A DNA stretch of 64,000 bases from positions 52,753 to 116,752 of IMG/VR virus record IMGVR_UViG_3300033148_002122; one strand, given 5' to 3'. Below, in pieces: positions 9,501 through 20,300 of this stretch; position 1 is the stretch's first letter; each line of letters opens with the position of its first letter. Under the pieces are notes generated by a model. That model saw only the letters and a program-made list of their open reading frames with translations. It was not told the origin of the DNA and did not search any database. The translations under genes were made by a program, and so were the position numbers. The DNA is from a virus.

Positions 9501-11683
9501 AGGACATGGTTGGGGATGATGGTACAGGGAGTGATTACTACAAATCTAGATATTGCCACCCAGGTGATCAACTTCTTGTTTATTGCTTAGGCCCATCAAG
9601 AACATGGGGTGACTGGTCAGATGACTCGTTTGGTGAAGGTGAACGCAACTTACAACTTATTGCTGAGTTAGCAGAGAAAAGAAATGCATCGGTTGGTGTA
9701 GGGTATGCCGTAACCCCCTTTGATGGTGGAACAAGGCTTAGTGCTTTGTTTGATCCTAATGATGTAGATGACAGATGGCCTGGGTACATAAGTCCTAATA
9801 CTTATATGACTAACCACACAGACGGGGATATAGTTTATGAGGGAAATGCTAGTTTAGCTACTGATTCTCCAGACACTGGTGACTACAGATATTATATTTT
9901 TTCAAAAGATGTATGGGAAAACTGGAGTAGTAGTGGTATTGAGTTCGCATTTCCTTCAGCAAGAAAAGAAACAGAAGTAACATTCACTGTTTCTAGTTAT
10001 TCTTTTTACTATGGAAGCATTATTATATACGGGACGTTATCACCAGAAACGGACTTTGATATTGATCCTGCAAATGGTGAAACATTCTATAATGATTCAA
10101 CAGCAGTTCCACCACTTAGCCCCGGAGGTTTACCACATGGTTCTGGGTGGTATCTTGAAGGAAGTAGAGCCAGAGAAATATACCCAATACGCTATATAAA
10201 AATGTATGGCGAAGGCGACACAGATAGAGGCAAAGTAGAATACGTATCAATAACAGATAACTACATAGATAGCGATACTCTGTATGAAGGATTGGTTCTT
10301 AACTTTAAATATTTATCATTAAATGTTGGAAATACTAATGCGCTTGAACCTCATAAAGTAAGAACTATTGAGGATATTCCATATCCAAAACCAGATATTA
10401 ATGTTGGTAAAAATACGTGGCATACTACCTTTGATCCCTATGTAGATGCTACCGCTGTTTATGATAGCATAGAAAAATCAATTCAATTTTATATTGGGAA
10501 TATTAGAAACCCAATGGGTATCACAGATATTGAAATCTATAGGTATGACGGAGAGAATCCAACAGATTCAGACTGGCCTGAAAGAGCTACCTATACACTT
10601 GGCACTGATTCTACATCCATACACACATTCAAAGAAGTTTCGAACTACTTGCCTATAACTAGCTATAAAATTGTTCCTATTTCTGTCTATGGAGTTGAAT
10701 CGTCTGAGCCTTTTTATCTTCTTAACATTACAACTAATCCGATTAACCCACCAAGTGTAGAAAGTGGTGGTGTATTCGCAAATTTTGCGTCACTAATTAA
10801 TATGTCTCATGGATATGATAATGACATAATTTTTAACGTTAGAAAAAATGGTACTAACTATGCTACTGGAGTATTATCATCCAATAAGATAACTACGTTC
10901 TATGATATTTTTTGGCAAGAGGGTGATACATACGATATAAGAGCATACTACGATGGTTATTGGAGTGAGTACTCCGTAGTAATCGAACCTGTATGGGCAG
11001 GTATACAGACCGCTAATACTAACTTAGGTATTGAAGATGTGTATGATCATGTAACGCTTGGTAATAGTACGTGGGATAATTATTTTGATGTTAACTTTAA
11101 CCTACAGTTTACTGCCGCTACTAATAAGTTAGGAACATTTAAAATAGGCCAACCCGTGTGGTCTGGAACTGTTGGTGGATTCCAGTATAGAACAGTTGTT
11201 GTTCCTCTTTCCTACGGAGGTAAAACACAAGAATCTGCGTTAGCGGTTCCTCAGTTTGAGTTCTGGAATAGCCAAGCTGGCGGGGAGATGTTGTATAGGT
11301 TTGAGGTTAATCCTATAGAGTTTGAGTTTGAATTTGGTGTTCAGAGTAAGAGGATGTCAACACTAGATGGTCCAGATAAACTTCAGCTAAAATATCAGGA
11401 TCATGTACTCCGTAGTATGGTATGGAGAAACATACCACTTCAAAGATACGCCAAATTAGTGTCAATACTAAAAACATATATCAACGGTACTGTATGGCTC
11501 GATGCCAAGGACTTTACTATGCCAGTTAAAGGAGAATTTCCGTTTGTATACGCTGGCGGGTATAGATATCAGATACAAGTTGTTGACGTTATTATCAAGC
11601 CCATTGATGGCAAGGGAGTTCAAAGGGGAGACGTTGAATTGAAGTATAAGCTTATAACCTCTTCTGATTCTGGAGTTATATAA
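6548..11683 (+). CDS. Giant virion protein: subtilase-like domain plus glycoside-hydrolase-like domain
   Basis: A 1711-residue multidomain protein. Around residues 250-640 lies a peptidase S8 (subtilisin)-like region whose serine motif GQSCATPAAAGG places the candidate nucleophile at Ser578; I could not place the Asp and His with confidence. A fibronectin-III-like segment (about 645-700) follows, then a TIM-barrel-like region (about 740-1075) with acidic pair IFLDDF (Asp839/840) and VGVGYAVTPFDGG. That region matches the predicted lipoprotein at 51783-52778. Further beta modules and a C-terminal domain that may attach to the tail complete it. DST occurs eight times. The stop TAA overlaps the next ATG by one base. 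Likely a tail-borne enzyme acting on the host surface (inference). Confidence 0.65.
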   Translation: MNKLSFKLSRRIDINRDSQFIKCVETHSLDNTIYYEFSYTESSSEYSWAYRYIEVKDSNVEISINKLLEFSLIESASIVNTNDEMLDISDNVIAGRCLRTCSGLAGQYWDAADIWGAGYAQAVTDSSAMFCFNLVAGCAGTSSSSYITGLVDSTVTFIAGFRDPFYTPEQLTDSTHYLERAVYFPTRSVAPNHSLQRYKVSGVESRVEANILYIAAELTEDDDTVLSSTDALYNLGIRSGIVSDGIPNTIFIAGICHHLHWSANSIDGLCIDADYEKGEMFIPGTSVRSNSLGWNIDGVQGKSVGIGQSDSTVNVGFEFDGLTSYPVERSRMVFGSQEGSGIGLFHPDLGGDGDSTHGVYLYNLGLNSVFVNNARKILYGDDLLGYTGQGYSREHVEDWSIDAGSSFHVMKVFGIVGGRWNDSGTLGVAPGCHMDPECVRGYIFELVDYGVADVYSYSLESSYLSDYGTLTFYDVVGDTGAYPIGSVANSLTAGYAASNDAWYLVPAFGNGGHYINFDSEIIGISAFSVWDGTSPVYSHGEALTFVSPVPQLIAGPYYDPNGATLFDSHSYGEYAGQSCATPAAAGGMLLLKEARPELSYFEAKNVLASSCRKFPDMTAESENWHHQFGYGRPDMLAAFNTDTTETPCAPPRGLIVDGVGRDTLLFRWTNPHYKHFEKVKILRKDALDPGTYDTFANLHSLSIEEQPEGIGQEESLEWVDTITTSPLGLSVTDSTYFGKVQLYFDFWGSSSYISTFSHNGMAEWNTTYYDLISAPGDTTSNDFPTGMPEVYFNYGGTAHAAMYVIDSTGDWFGYFIDHIRTTCEYFYDQGNPLYGIFLDDFANVISWSYIVGPEKTKTYDRNGAQNDSSHIFITCPELWSYYMASDYYPIWGDDNWEEMTKTEQKVVTIQWYYGVMNVQMESLEQQVWDIINNYCIPDGKMIVNGIGRRLDEIGGGHPTYGNWVPRYGTTRLFEAAAEFGYSNLEDMVGDDGTGSDYYKSRYCHPGDQLLVYCLGPSRTWGDWSDDSFGEGERNLQLIAELAEKRNASVGVGYAVTPFDGGTRLSALFDPNDVDDRWPGYISPNTYMTNHTDGDIVYEGNASLATDSPDTGDYRYYIFSKDVWENWSSSGIEFAFPSARKETEVTFTVSSYSFYYGSIIIYGTLSPETDFDIDPANGETFYNDSTAVPPLSPGGLPHGSGWYLEGSRAREIYPIRYIKMYGEGDTDRGKVEYVSITDNYIDSDTLYEGLVLNFKYLSLNVGNTNALEPHKVRTIEDIPYPKPDINVGKNTWHTTFDPYVDATAVYDSIEKSIQFYIGNIRNPMGITDIEIYRYDGENPTDSDWPERATYTLGTDSTSIHTFKEVSNYLPITSYKIVPISVYGVESSEPFYLLNITTNPINPPSVESGGVFANFASLINMSHGYDNDIIFNVRKNGTNYATGVLSSNKITTFYDIFWQEGDTYDIRAYYDGYWSEYSVVIEPVWAGIQTANTNLGIEDVYDHVTLGNSTWDNYFDVNFNLQFTAATNKLGTFKIGQPVWSGTVGGFQYRTVVVPLSYGGKTQESALAVPQFEFWNSQAGGEMLYRFEVNPIEFEFEFGVQSKRMSTLDGPDKLQLKYQDHVLRSMVWRNIPLQRYAKLVSILKTYINGTVWLDAKDFTMPVKGEFPFVYAGGYRYQIQVVDVIIKPIDGKGVQRGDVELKYKLITSSDSGVI

Positions 11684-12213
11684 TGTTTGTAAAGACTGTA
11701 GCACACAGATTCATACTATATGATAGCACTACTGATTTGCAGGGTAATGATGCTCCACAGTGGGATTCTTTTATAAGGCTTTCTATTAATCCGTATTCAT
11801 ACAATGGATATACAGAAAGAGATTTAAATCAAGTTGATTCACTATTTGAGCCGCACGGCACACTAGTTGAAGAATCATATTTCAACTACAATCCTATAAA
11901 GTTGGAGTGGCGAAATATAGCTAAGTTTAAGTACTTTGATAAAGAACATGGTGATGTTATAGAGGGTGGTACTTATCCACAGTTTTATGAGTTAGTGTCT
12001 ATGATATACACGAATAGTGAAAAATATTATTTTCTAGATGATAGAGGGTATACTACTAGTCCAGATTTTACAGATTTAAAACATCCAAAGCAAGTGTTTA
12101 TAAAGGTAAGAGTAGACACTGTTGATATTAAGGGGTTTGCAACTGTTCCAGCACCTTATTTTCATGCCGTAGAGGTTATTCTTACACCTCTAGCAATTTA
12201 TACGAAGAATTAG
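11683..12213 (+). CDS. Hypothetical tail protein
   Basis: A 176-residue protein of unknown family. Its ATG overlaps the stop of the preceding giant gene (TAATG), which implies translational coupling. The sequence is mixed alpha/beta with no signal peptide, membrane segment or recognisable catalytic motif, and one DST near residue 12. Between two very large tail proteins, a small connector or distal-tail role is plausible, but this rests on position only. Confidence 0.55.
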   Translation: MFVKTVAHRFILYDSTTDLQGNDAPQWDSFIRLSINPYSYNGYTERDLNQVDSLFEPHGTLVEESYFNYNPIKLEWRNIAKFKYFDKEHGDVIEGGTYPQFYELVSMIYTNSEKYYFLDDRGYTTSPDFTDLKHPKQVFIKVRVDTVDIKGFATVPAPYFHAVEVILTPLAIYTKN

Positions 12214-12223
12214 GAGAAGGTAA

Positions 12224-15200
12224 ATGATTCCTGAAACAAATGAAACTAGACGGGACAAAGTATTTAGTCCTCATAGTATACCTATTGGTAGGGTAAAAAT
12301 ATACGACACTAAGTTTACTGTACCAAGTAATGGAATTGTTTATAGAATTTATGACCTAGGTTCTTCGCCTGGGTCAGATCCTACTTTGTACGATCCGTAC
12401 TATCCTGATAATAGTTATACCTTTATACCACTTTTAAATGCAAGTGTTGATACTGGTGGCAGGATTCATGTAATATTTGATGACTGGGAAACGGGTGTCG
12501 CACCAGCAGTATCAAGTGATTATTTTGCAACAGTTTACGAAGGTTACTTTTACGCCAGGGAAACTGGGACATACAATTTAAGGCTTGACTACCTTGGTGG
12601 AGTTGAGTTATACTTTGACACCGATACAGCACATGGTTTCAAATCAGAGGGATCAAGATCAGCGCATGACATAGAAACACTCACCCCACTTTATTCTGAT
12701 TGGAACAAAGAGTTAGAGACTTTTAATCCTATAGATCAGAGTCCACCACCTTATGAAGTTAGCCTAACTGCTGGTGAGTTCTATAAGTTTAGGCTTAAAT
12801 ACTGGAATAGAAGAAAGGAACTAAACGCTGTAGTACTTTCTTACTGTGACCCCAACGGGGACGGCACAACATACATACCATTCAGTGCAGGAAATTGTTC
12901 TGACTATCATTATAAAGCTACTGAGAATGAATACTTTTTAGAACCAACAACAGTGTTGTCAGTAATACAAATGAACGGCAATAGAACTGAAACAGATGCC
13001 GCTGCATACTCATTTACTGCCAGAGCTTCTGACACAGACTCACAGAATGCCTATAATGCTTCTCTAGATTCTTTTGGTAATATAAAGAAGGATATGCTAG
13101 TTAAGTTCCAGATAGGATACTCAACAAATAGTTACGGAGTAATAGCTTCTGAGGGTGATTTTATAACTAGATTTGTTGGTTTTGTGACTAGTGACATAAA
13201 CATTCACAGAGATAAGTATGGTGCTAACATTGTTTTTTCGTGTAATGACTTTAAGACAAGACTTATAACTTCACCTAATTTAAATTATCCAAATACTGCG
13301 TGTTATTTATACAATCAATTCTTTAACTTAGACAAGGACGGAGAACCAGACGGGTATACAAGGGTTAGGTTCTTTGACAGATGGCCTCTTGACAAGACAG
13401 TTAGAAGTTTATTAATACTTGGTGGTATTGACCCTGAATTAATATTTAAGAAGTATAGGTCTATCACAGTTGATAACACAGTTGAAGACACAATACTTAA
13501 TACCATTCATGTACAAGATATAGATCTTGATTCAAGAGATAGTTATGGTAGAATAGGTTATAATTTTTCTTGGCCGTTTGATTACGAGCCATTATGGTCG
13601 TTTAAGTTTGCTACAGATACAGTTAATGATATAATTAACGAGTTGTCAAAAAATTATGGGTTTAGGTTTACATTCTCAGTTGATGGCATACCAAACATTA
13701 CTTCTGTAGACTACTATAACTTTAATCCGTTACCTGAGTCTTATGTTGAAGAGAATTTTGTGTATAGTCAAGGTGCCTCTAACTTTCAATACTATGAGAT
13801 AGCTCCAGGCTCATCAGCAAGCTATCAGTTCTATGGTAAACGCGCAGACATAGTGTTTAAGAGGTCTTCAATTGCAGGTGGATTTAGAGTGTGGATTAGG
13901 AGTTATGTTAACAGCGTGTGGACTGGCTATACACTGGCTAAGACATTGTTTATTAACGGAGAGAAAACATATAGAGAAGACGGATTGTTTAATGCTGTAT
14001 TTCCTATAACATGGAACGTCAGGGACGGTGTTTATTCGTTATATGGTAGTAACCCCTGTGTTGCCAAGATATTACACGGATTAGACTACGGACTACATGA
14101 ATACAAGATTGAAGCAGTTGGTGAAGAATTCTATTTCGATGGAATAAGAAGTTATGTAATAGACAGCCACACACCTGTTAGGCAGTACTCTACAATAAAT
14201 CATATTCGTGATCTTAGTATTATTGATAATGTTAAGGATATGATAAATGAAGTGATTGTTGTTGGTGATAGATCTGGTCCAGACATAGGTGATTCTCAAG
14301 ATATCGCCAGTCACATACCTTCCAAGCATGTATTCTGGAGATCAATTGATATTCGTTCTCAGCTTGATCCGTCTTATAAATACTATCGTGGACGCAAGGT
14401 TCCAGTAATTATACATGAATCTAAGATAACTCAGAAGGACAGAGCCAGATGGTTAGCTGAGTACACTCTGGAAAGATACAGAACTGTTGCGTTGTTAGCC
14501 ACTTTTAGCGGTGCTGGCGATCCATATCTTGAAGTGTATGATCCTATTACGCTACAGGATATTAAGACTCAGTTTATTACACCAGATAAAACCTTGTGGG
14601 TAACGGGGTTTTCTGAAAGTTTGCGTAAGGGTGAGTACATAGTTAGTGATGTTCAAACTACTCCACGACCACCAATACCTAGTTTTATAAAGCAGGATAC
14701 GATATCTTCGATTATAGAAGATAATTATCCAGACAAGTTTATTGCTTTTGAAGAGATTGTATACACAGGTTCTTACAGTAGGTCTGGAACTACCACACTT
14801 GGTGAATACGGTGTGGATGAATATGGCGAGACATACTATGGAGGTAGAACACAAGAAACTTCTGGTATTGATTTTCAGAATAGAATACATTTTGATCCCT
14901 ATGCTGCTAGAGAAAATAGGGACAGTCTAACCTTTAAGTGGTCCCTCATGAAAAGGGGTTATCAATATCTAGAGGTATGGGATAGCAGAATATCAGATTC
15001 ATTCTCAGATCCATATGCTTCTTACGCTAGTGATGGAATAAATATTAATGCTGAAGCTGTTGATTTTCAGGACACAGAGCCTGGAAAACTTTTATCTGTA
15101 GTATACCTAAATAAAGAAGCTACTATGGATGAGCCAGGAGTGTACTCTGTTACCTGGGATACTATACATGAATCAACGGTTAAGAGTGATGCTAAGTGGG

Positions 15201-17320
15201 TTAAGCAAGGAAGATACAAACAGCCTTTAGACGAAGGTGAAACAGAAAATTCTGATACACACGGAACGGGTCCGTTGTTTGGTCCTAATGGTGGTAACTT
15301 CTTTAGTATGCCATCCCATGATGCTACAGGAGGAGAGACAGACGGTTATAACTGGCCTCACAGGTCTAGATCTTTACTATCATACTACCCGCTAAGAGTT
15401 AAGCACGTTTATATATCACCAGAAGGTGTTCTGAGTGAGTATTGGTGGGGTACACAGAGACTTAATCCAATGTATTCTGATTTTACTAATTCATTTCAGT
15501 ACTATATTCATACTCTACAAATTCCAAAAAGATTTAACATGAATTTTGATTTTGTTAGGATTAAGCAGGTAGATGATAGGTATGAGACACTACCTGACTT
15601 GTACGTTGATGGCTATTACAGTGAGGATCTAGTTAATGATAAAGATGATATAAATGATGCAGATGGTGCTTCATGTAATTCAAGTGATTTTCCAGGTGGA
15701 AGACAGCTGTATGTTACTGAACCAAACTACTACAAGAATTCAAAATTTGTAAATGTTACGTCTGATGAAGATCACAAGTTTGGTGTATACCTAACGTGCG
15801 AAAGACCTAATCAGCTAATAAATGTTACACACGCTTTCCTTGGGTATCTAAGTAAATTTATTGGAAGAATGCGTGTTACCAAGAGAGATATCGGTGGACT
15901 TGAAATTGGTGGGTTAGTCAGTAACATGACATTTAGTACAGGGTCTACCCCACATGAGGATTCTTGGATTGTGTCGGTAGAACACAGTGGATCCTTGTGG
16001 GATGCTGCAACCCTATTAGATGGTGAGGGTTCCGAAAATGAGTTTAACCTAAAAAGAATACATAATTTACAGGATCAGTACGGTCCTTTTAATGGTGACT
16101 ACGGTTGGAGAAGATTTGATTCTACAGTTAATCTTACTAGTTCCGTGAGTGACCTAGGTAACGTACTTGTACTTGATCTTGATTACGAGTCTAGTACCTA
16201 CAGCCCACTATTCAACGGGTTAAAGAGGTTCGGACATCACCCACTAGACAGTAGATATATGTTTCACCCAGCATGGATAGAAGGTAGATCCGAAACAGCT
16301 TGGATTGATAAACTAATGTTATCTCATCAAGCTAGCGGAATAGGTAGTGACTACGTAGCTTCTTTTTACAATGGGATGAAAACGTATACGGATGCAAAAC
16401 AAGACCATGGTAACTACGTAGTTCCTAAATCGTTGCATGAAATGTTTTATAACCTATGTACTAAGCCAAGAGAAGTTCTTAGTGGTAGTATAGCTAATGC
16501 TTCTACATACGGTGACGTAAATGCCTACGTAGACTTGTCTACTAAATTCCGTGATTATCTAGGGCAAGGAAATAATCCTGTTATTGAATACACAGGTAGT
16601 TTATACACTTGCTTTAGCGATCCAGATTATTGTAAAATGTATCAGGGTCTAAAACTTGTGCTATACATGCAGGTACTAGACGAAGGTGGTAGAGTCTATA
16701 GGGTTATTTCTGATGATGGGTTAGATCTAGATGATCCGTATCATCAGGCTACACTAGAGCATTCGTATACAGATGTTCTTGACCATATCCCTGATGAGTA
16801 TGGTCTGTTAGCCCTAAATCCAGACAGCCAGTATATTACTGATAACTTTTACGACAGATTTCCAACAGCTATTATAGGCAGAGCTAGTCTAAGTGGTCCG
16901 GGTGATGACACCTACTGTAAATTCTTTGACGATATTTCGTCTATTGATGAAGATAAAAGAGCTTTCTTTTGTTTCAGAGGAGACATAGAAAACTTTAATG
17001 TTGGGTGGCATTCTAACTACTTACATGCATTTAACAACGAGATAATTGATTTTAGTGTAGCTTTCAATATCTACTATAATTATATCCCAGGAGCAGAAGA
17101 GGCAGAAGCAGACGAATTTTGTGTGTCGAAGCAATTAAGTAGGTATAGGTATAACGTAATGACAAAGGAAGATCTTTATGACGAAAATCTTCATACTGGG
17201 TATTATAATACGATGCATAAAGGTTTTTGTTCAGATAGATTTTTTGCACTACATGACAGTGCAGTAGGTGTGGACGTAGCAGATTCTGGTGCTAACTTTA
17301 CAGCTTATAGGGGTAACTAA
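12224..17320 (+). CDS. Large tail hub / baseplate-like protein with N-terminal PA14-like domain
   Basis: A 1698-residue protein preceded by AGGAGAAGG. Residues of roughly 30-240 resemble a PA14 domain: VYEGYFYARETGTYNLRL, then YFKFRL-type strands (seen as FYKFRLKYWNRRKELNAVVL), the beta-barrel used for glycan binding in toxins and glycosidases. The following part (about 250-850) contains long beta segments and helices such as TVNDIINELSKNYGFRF that recall tail hub proteins, though I cannot name the family. The C-terminal half is aromatic- and Asp-rich without a recognisable domain. DST appears once only, unlike the first four virion genes. The stop overlaps the next ATG by one base. Confidence 0.55.
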   Translation: MIPETNETRRDKVFSPHSIPIGRVKIYDTKFTVPSNGIVYRIYDLGSSPGSDPTLYDPYYPDNSYTFIPLLNASVDTGGRIHVIFDDWETGVAPAVSSDYFATVYEGYFYARETGTYNLRLDYLGGVELYFDTDTAHGFKSEGSRSAHDIETLTPLYSDWNKELETFNPIDQSPPPYEVSLTAGEFYKFRLKYWNRRKELNAVVLSYCDPNGDGTTYIPFSAGNCSDYHYKATENEYFLEPTTVLSVIQMNGNRTETDAAAYSFTARASDTDSQNAYNASLDSFGNIKKDMLVKFQIGYSTNSYGVIASEGDFITRFVGFVTSDINIHRDKYGANIVFSCNDFKTRLITSPNLNYPNTACYLYNQFFNLDKDGEPDGYTRVRFFDRWPLDKTVRSLLILGGIDPELIFKKYRSITVDNTVEDTILNTIHVQDIDLDSRDSYGRIGYNFSWPFDYEPLWSFKFATDTVNDIINELSKNYGFRFTFSVDGIPNITSVDYYNFNPLPESYVEENFVYSQGASNFQYYEIAPGSSASYQFYGKRADIVFKRSSIAGGFRVWIRSYVNSVWTGYTLAKTLFINGEKTYREDGLFNAVFPITWNVRDGVYSLYGSNPCVAKILHGLDYGLHEYKIEAVGEEFYFDGIRSYVIDSHTPVRQYSTINHIRDLSIIDNVKDMINEVIVVGDRSGPDIGDSQDIASHIPSKHVFWRSIDIRSQLDPSYKYYRGRKVPVIIHESKITQKDRARWLAEYTLERYRTVALLATFSGAGDPYLEVYDPITLQDIKTQFITPDKTLWVTGFSESLRKGEYIVSDVQTTPRPPIPSFIKQDTISSIIEDNYPDKFIAFEEIVYTGSYSRSGTTTLGEYGVDEYGETYYGGRTQETSGIDFQNRIHFDPYAARENRDSLTFKWSLMKRGYQYLEVWDSRISDSFSDPYASYASDGININAEAVDFQDTEPGKLLSVVYLNKEATMDEPGVYSVTWDTIHESTVKSDAKWVKQGRYKQPLDEGETENSDTHGTGPLFGPNGGNFFSMPSHDATGGETDGYNWPHRSRSLLSYYPLRVKHVYISPEGVLSEYWWGTQRLNPMYSDFTNSFQYYIHTLQIPKRFNMNFDFVRIKQVDDRYETLPDLYVDGYYSEDLVNDKDDINDADGASCNSSDFPGGRQLYVTEPNYYKNSKFVNVTSDEDHKFGVYLTCERPNQLINVTHAFLGYLSKFIGRMRVTKRDIGGLEIGGLVSNMTFSTGSTPHEDSWIVSVEHSGSLWDAATLLDGEGSENEFNLKRIHNLQDQYGPFNGDYGWRRFDSTVNLTSSVSDLGNVLVLDLDYESSTYSPLFNGLKRFGHHPLDSRYMFHPAWIEGRSETAWIDKLMLSHQASGIGSDYVASFYNGMKTYTDAKQDHGNYVVPKSLHEMFYNLCTKPREVLSGSIANASTYGDVNAYVDLSTKFRDYLGQGNNPVIEYTGSLYTCFSDPDYCKMYQGLKLVLYMQVLDEGGRVYRVISDDGLDLDDPYHQATLEHSYTDVLDHIPDEYGLLALNPDSQYITDNFYDRFPTAIIGRASLSGPGDDTYCKFFDDISSIDEDKRAFFCFRGDIENFNVGWHSNYLHAFNNEIIDFSVAFNIYYNYIPGAEEAEADEFCVSKQLSRYRYNVMTKEDLYDENLHTGYYNTMHKGFCSDRFFALHDSAVGVDVADSGANFTAYRGN

Positions 17321-20300
17321 TGGCTAAAGACGAAATTATTAGAAGTCAAAGAAAACAAGTTAACAAGCAAATAAAAGAACATCTAGGATCAGGCAATCTA
17401 GTTGACTTCTCTGACAGGAAAAATACTTCTGCAATAATTTATAGTGAAAATATACCTGATGTTCCAGTTCAGCATGTAGACAAGCTGTTATGGAGAGGGT
17501 ATTGGTTTATCTATGAGCAACCTGGAGTCTACGTACCAAGCCCAAGCAGCATAGAAACATACGTTGAAGTGTCAGTGAATGACCCTACTAACTCGCAGTC
17601 TAGTATGATTTCGCAAGAGCCAGATGGTGGTAAATTCTTCTATGAATTTATTTATTCTGGTAGCGATTACAATGAATACAGGTATGTTAACCTAGGTGTG
17701 TACACAACATTTATACCCGCTGTAACTGGTGCTATTCCAATTACTTTTGCTGCTTCTGTTGGAGACAGAGTTGCGTTATATCAAGATGGTATACTCCTAA
17801 CTAACGGCTACTCACAGAATGGTGGTCGTGTTACAGCTAGTATTAATTTAAGAAAAAATACAAGAACTACGCTGTCCCTACAGTTTTATTCACCAAGTTA
17901 TAAGGATGAGGACTCTCCTCTGTCTAGATTTGCTAGAATATATACTAATATTGCGAACTACGTACTAGCCTACGGTGATGCCAAACCTGATACGCCAACA
18001 AACTTGACTGCAATTGCTAGCGACGAGGGCAATAGAGTTACATGGAATATATCATCATCTACCGCACAGTATGTTGCAGGCACAGAGGTGTATCATCAAC
18101 GTGAGGATGACAACAGCTTTCATCTATCGGGGATAGTCGAAGGCTTAGAAACTGAGTTTATTCATAATAAGGATATATATGATCATTTTCCCAACGGAGA
18201 TCTTGAGTATTCACCAATCCAGATTCATATAGGTGGAGGAAGTTGGGAATACGAAAGTATATTTATTGAAGGATACGGAAACGTACACTCACTACATCTT
18301 TCTCACACTGATAATGGTTGGGAAAACTATGCCTACTCTGCTGACCAAAATGAATTCTTTAGGTGGAGATTTGGTTCTGATGATGATATTCCTCTTCAAG
18401 CCGACTGTGGTATTTATCTATATCACGTAGATAACAGAGGTGATAGCATAGGAGAGCTAAGAAGTCATGCATCTGACTATGCTCTTGAATTTCCTACCGA
18501 TACATTTTTAGACGATAGATCACTAGAGGGAATACTAGATGATGTACTAGATTGTCCAAATTCTAGTGGTTTTTGGTGTTTGGCCTTAAACCCAAATGAA
18601 GTTAGTGCCGGAAGTGAATCAGATAGACATTTTGCACTCGGTATTGATGACATAATTATAAATGGTAACTATGACTACAGACTTACTTTCCAGTCAAGAC
18701 TTGCCTTAACGGGTAAGTATGATCCTGTGAATGGTTTTGAAGATTATAGTGAGGATGATGCATACGCAGAAGCTAGCCCAACAGTCTATTATAAGGTTAA
18801 GGCAGTTGTTGATAACTCATATATAGTAGAGGACGATTCCTGGGTTGCTCTAGGAACTGTTTTACCATCACTTAACGGGTGGGGATTTAACTCTATGGTT
18901 GCAACGGCAGAGGACATGACTGCCGCTATTGTTGAGCTAATACCAGAGGGTAGTGTGTTTGTTGTTTCAGCCATACAGTTTAAGTTCTCGTTATTAGACG
19001 ATGAACTAGACTATGATTCTGTTAATGACAACATGTACTATAAGATGTGGCTACTCGGAGGTGTTGACTTATTCCCTGTTCAGGGAGCAACCCTTGAGTC
19101 AGGGGTGGAATATACTTACAAAGTTAGACACTTTACTAACGGCCATATACTAAGTGAATACTCAGACACTGTGTCTGTTGTTGCTGTTATGCCACAGGCA
19201 CCTACATCTGTTGACGTTAACATGATTGACGTAGAGGCAGATACTAAATGGAATAATATTACACCGCTTGAGGTTGTAGTTAGTTCCTTGTCTGAGTTAC
19301 AGACAATACCAAGACTTGAAATGAAGCATACTGGTTCTTCAAATATTTATGGAGCGTCCTATATTGAACCCGCTGGTCCTGATGGCTGGGTTTCTGTTCC
19401 TGTAGGTGCTATTACTGAGGGGATGTCAGATCCAGACCACCTACACACTAAGTGGACAATTCAGGCACAGCACATGAAGGACATGGGGTTCTGGGCAGAG
19501 TGGTTATACTATACCGGACTTGACTTTCCATCAGAAATTACAGACTATTATAGTCACCAGTTCACCCAGCACGATAGGTATGAGTTTAGAGTAGTTGCTT
19601 CCCCCGTTGGGGAAGAAGTAATAGACATAGAACATCTATTCTATGCTGTGTATGACACAGAACCACCTTCTTGCTATGTTGAGGTAACAGATCTGTATAG
19701 TAGACTGAGTAGTAGCATAGATGGCTATGTACTACACGGTGGTAAGTCTCTGTTAGAGAGTCCCAGTAGTAATAGTTCAGAGATTACAGTAAGATTTATG
19801 CTTAAAATTCCAGAAACAACCACTATAACTGGTCTGAGTGCTGAGTATGACTGGAGAGCAGATGGATCTAAATTTAGATACCTAATAGTTAAGAACATAG
19901 GAGTAGATTTACACAAACCTATTTCACTCCTTGAGTACGAGTGGGATCCACTTACTACGTATATTTACGGAGGTTTTGGATCTAGTACTGTGCAAGAATA
20001 CTATGAAGATAACTTTGTTGACTACTACGGTAATACGGTATCAAGCTATGATCATGATTATGTTTATGGTCTAAAACTTAATGAAGATTATGATGAGTGG
20101 CACGAATACAATCGTGACACTGTGCATGAGGTTTCATTTACTCTTGAAGCCGATGACGTACTAATAGGTGTTGATATCTATATTGAAGTTGAAAATTCAA
20201 TAGGAGAAAGATTCGAATATGGTTTATACGCTATTGATCTATCTAGTATTTATGAAAATTATTTGTACAAAACTACTTCATATATTTCGTCGCTAACTGG

